From: an uncultured Bacteroidota bacterium
GTDB lineage: Bacteria > Bacteroidota > Bacteroidia > Chitinophagales > Chitinophagaceae
Reading direction: 5' to 3'
DNA length: 26,685 bases
NCBI GenBank assembly: GCA_903912405.1
Contig: CAIWHF010000237.1
Location: 1 to 26,685, forward strand
Both the position numbers and the translations under genes were made by a program. This document shows positions 25,176 to 26,685 of the stretch, piece by piece. Below the pieces are notes generated by a model. The model had not been told where the DNA came from. It ran no database searches and saw only the letters and a program-made list of their open reading frames with translations. How positions within the stretch are numbered: position 1 is the first letter of the stretch; each line of letters opens with the position of its first letter.

Positions 25176-25206
25176 TTGTAAATAATCTATTACCAAGTTA
25201 ACTTTG
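25176..25206 (+). promoter_or_regulatory. Promoter of gcvP
   Basis: TTG (25176-25178) and TAACTTTG (25199-25206) are separated by 20 nt, a full Bacteroidota consensus match. The -7 box is identical to that of nuoA, and both promoters continue TTGTAAAT at -33. It ends 37 nt before the gcvP ATG. I see no glycine riboswitch in the short leader. Confidence 0.72.
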
Positions 25207-25243
25207 CAAACACCATTTAACGCGCTTATATATTTTTAATTTT

Positions 25244-26685
25244 ATGTCTTTATTTGCTCTACAACGTAACGAATTTAAAAGCCGACACATTGGCCCTCAT
25301 CAAGAAGCGACTGCAGCTATGCTTACAACCATAGGTGAAAGTTCATTAGACAGCTTGATAGATAAAACGGTGCCTAATGCTATACGCATGCAATCGCCTT
25401 TAAATTTGCCAGCTCCAATGCATGAAGCTGCCTATTTGCAACATGTACAGGAAATGGGCAGTAAAAATATCGTAGCAAAGAATTTTATTGGGCAGGGCTA
25501 TTATGGCACCTATACACCGAGCGTTATATTGAGAACTATATTCGAAAATCCAGGATGGTATACACAATACACGCCTTACCAAGCAGAGATTGCCCAAGGG
25601 CGCTTAGAGAGTTTATTGAATTATCAAACTATGGTATCCGACTTAACAGGATTGCCCATAGCAAACGCTTCTTTACTAGATGAAGCAACTGCTGCATCAG
25701 AAGCGATGACGATGTTCTTTAATATGTTAAATAAAAATCAGGATAGTATAGAGCGTCCTAAATTTTTTGTAGATCAACATTGTTTCCCTCAAACTATAGA
25801 TGTATTAAAAACTAGAGCATTACCAATTGGTATCGAATTAGTAATCGGTGATTATAAAACAGCCACCCTTGATGCTACTTATTTTGGTGCATTAGTGCAA
25901 TATCCAAATGATAAAGGAAGCATCGAAGATTATGCTAATTTTATTCAAGCAGCACATCATGCTGGTGCATTTGTAGCAATGGCAACGGATTTGTTGGCAC
26001 TAACTTTATTGAAAAGTCCAGGAGAATTGGGAGCAGATGCTGCTTTAGGATCTGCTCAACGATTTGGTGTGCCTATGGGTTTTGGTGGTCCGCATGCTGC
26101 CTTTTTTGCTGTGTCTGATGAATTTAAACGTCAAATTCCTGGTCGTATTATCGGTATAAGTATCGACGCAAATGGCAACAGAGCCTTACGTATGGCCTTG
26201 CAAACACGAGAGCAACATATCAAAAGAGAAAAAGCAACTTCTAATATTTGTACCGCACAAGCGTTATTAGCAAATATGGCTGCGATGTACGCCGTATATC
26301 ATGGTCCACAAGGCTTGAAAACTATTGCAACACGAATCAATCAATTAACATCAGCGCTTGCTACTGCCTTAAAAGCTATAGCGCCAAATGTAATTAACGT
26401 AGAAAATGCTACCGCATTCGATACCCTATTGGTGCGTGTGCCTGCAACAAAAACGATTGCTGCTTTAGCTTATGCGGAACATATCAACTTTAGATATTTC
26501 AACGAAACACAACTTGGTATTTCATTAGATGAAACTACGAGCGTAGAAGATATCAATGCAATTATTGCTTTATTTGCGAAAGCTTATGAAGGAATCAATA
26601 CTGCTGCAAGCATCGTTGATGCGTCTTTGCTTCCAAGCGCTTTAGAAAGAACTAGTGCTTATTTAACGCATTCGGTTTTTAATAG
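25244..26685 (+). CDS. gcvP: Glycine dehydrogenase (decarboxylating), glycine cleavage system P-protein (C-terminal half outside window)
   Basis: The first 480 residues of a protein normally about 950 long, with the frame open to the window edge. GcvP decarboxylates glycine with pyridoxal phosphate and hands the aminomethyl group to the lipoyl H-protein. The N-terminal half is easily recognised: FKSRHIGPHQEATAAML (12-28), NFIGQGYYGTYTPSVILR, ENPGWYTQYTPYQAEIAQGR, ASLLDEATAASEAM, the FGVPMGFGGPHAAFFA segment, and PGRIIGIS. RTSAYLTHSVFN at the edge leads toward the second half. The PLP lysine lies in the missing C-terminal part. The gene is transcribed from its own promoter. No gcvT or gcvH is visible here. 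The single-chain form (rather than split GcvPA/GcvPB) is inferred from the sequence, which continues past the end of a typical GcvPA and through the linker region. The start is the first Met ahead of the conserved RHIGP. Confidence 0.95.
   Translation, partial: MSLFALQRNEFKSRHIGPHQEATAAMLTTIGESSLDSLIDKTVPNAIRMQSPLNLPAPMHEAAYLQHVQEMGSKNIVAKNFIGQGYYGTYTPSVILRTIFENPGWYTQYTPYQAEIAQGRLESLLNYQTMVSDLTGLPIANASLLDEATAASEAMTMFFNMLNKNQDSIERPKFFVDQHCFPQTIDVLKTRALPIGIELVIGDYKTATLDATYFGALVQYPNDKGSIEDYANFIQAAHHAGAFVAMATDLLALTLLKSPGELGADAALGSAQRFGVPMGFGGPHAAFFAVSDEFKRQIPGRIIGISIDANGNRALRMALQTREQHIKREKATSNICTAQALLANMAAMYAVYHGPQGLKTIATRINQLTSALATALKAIAPNVINVENATAFDTLLVRVPATKTIAALAYAEHINFRYFNETQLGISLDETTSVEDINAIIALFAKAYEGINTAASIVDASLLPSALERTSAYLTHSVFN

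Noticed and set aside
25207..25243. Glycine riboswitch upstream of gcvP
   Set aside because: The leader after the promoter is only about 30 nt, far too short for a glycine aptamer.
1..26685. Mobile element, prophage, CRISPR array or defence island
   Set aside because: No transposase, integrase, Cas protein, direct-repeat array or att-like repeat was seen. All genes read as housekeeping or surface functions.

Overview
The window looks like chromosomal DNA from a Bacteroidota bacterium, probably of the Chitinophagia/Sphingobacteriia type. The genus cannot be fixed by eye. The clues are AT-rich DNA, almost no Shine-Dalgarno sequences before start codons, promoters of the Bacteroidota form TTG-(about 19-20 nt)-TAnnTTTG, a DUF5606 protein, and a giant SprB-repeat surface protein with a type B (gliding-motility/T9SS) C-terminal sorting domain. 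All genes look intact except the first and last, which are cut by the window edges. No tRNA, rRNA, CRISPR array, insertion sequence or phage gene was seen, and no gene-free stretch exceeds about 170 nt.

Region 1 (1-9508, minus strand): the 5' part of a secreted GHL10/DUF187 glycoside hydrolase-like protein, a perfect hairpin terminator, a DUF5606 protein with a lysine/alanine-rich tail, and a 1511-residue cell-surface protein with about 12-13 tandem SprB repeats. Upstream of these is a tight three-gene unit of two GT2 glycosyltransferases and a 14-TM polysaccharide flippase. Diverging from that unit, with only 22 nt between start codons, is a plus-strand FkbM methyltransferase (9531-10364). 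These four genes look like a small surface-glycan locus.

Region 2 (10458-23543, plus strand): a complete 14-gene nuoA-N operon for respiratory Complex I in canonical order. It has a near-consensus promoter in front and a strong intrinsic terminator behind. NuoE, NuoF and NuoG (the NADH-oxidising module) are all present. NuoG is the short form that lacks the molybdopterin-oxidoreductase-like domain. Proton-pumping subunits L, M and N keep their key Glu and Lys residues. NuoB, E, F, G and I keep the cysteine sets for the expected iron-sulfur clusters.

Region 3 (23636-26685, plus strand): three separate transcription units. These are scpB (chromosome condensation), a small lipoprotein of unknown function with a GTG start, and the N-terminal half of gcvP (glycine cleavage P-protein). 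gcvP has a promoter almost identical in layout to that of nuoA. Hairpin terminators follow scpB and the lipoprotein gene.

Most of the window is ordinary housekeeping and surface-biology DNA. I did not find a convincing undescribed system. The points most worth checking are the NuoG cysteine quartet, the embedded divergent promoter at the glycan locus, and the repeat array of the adhesin.
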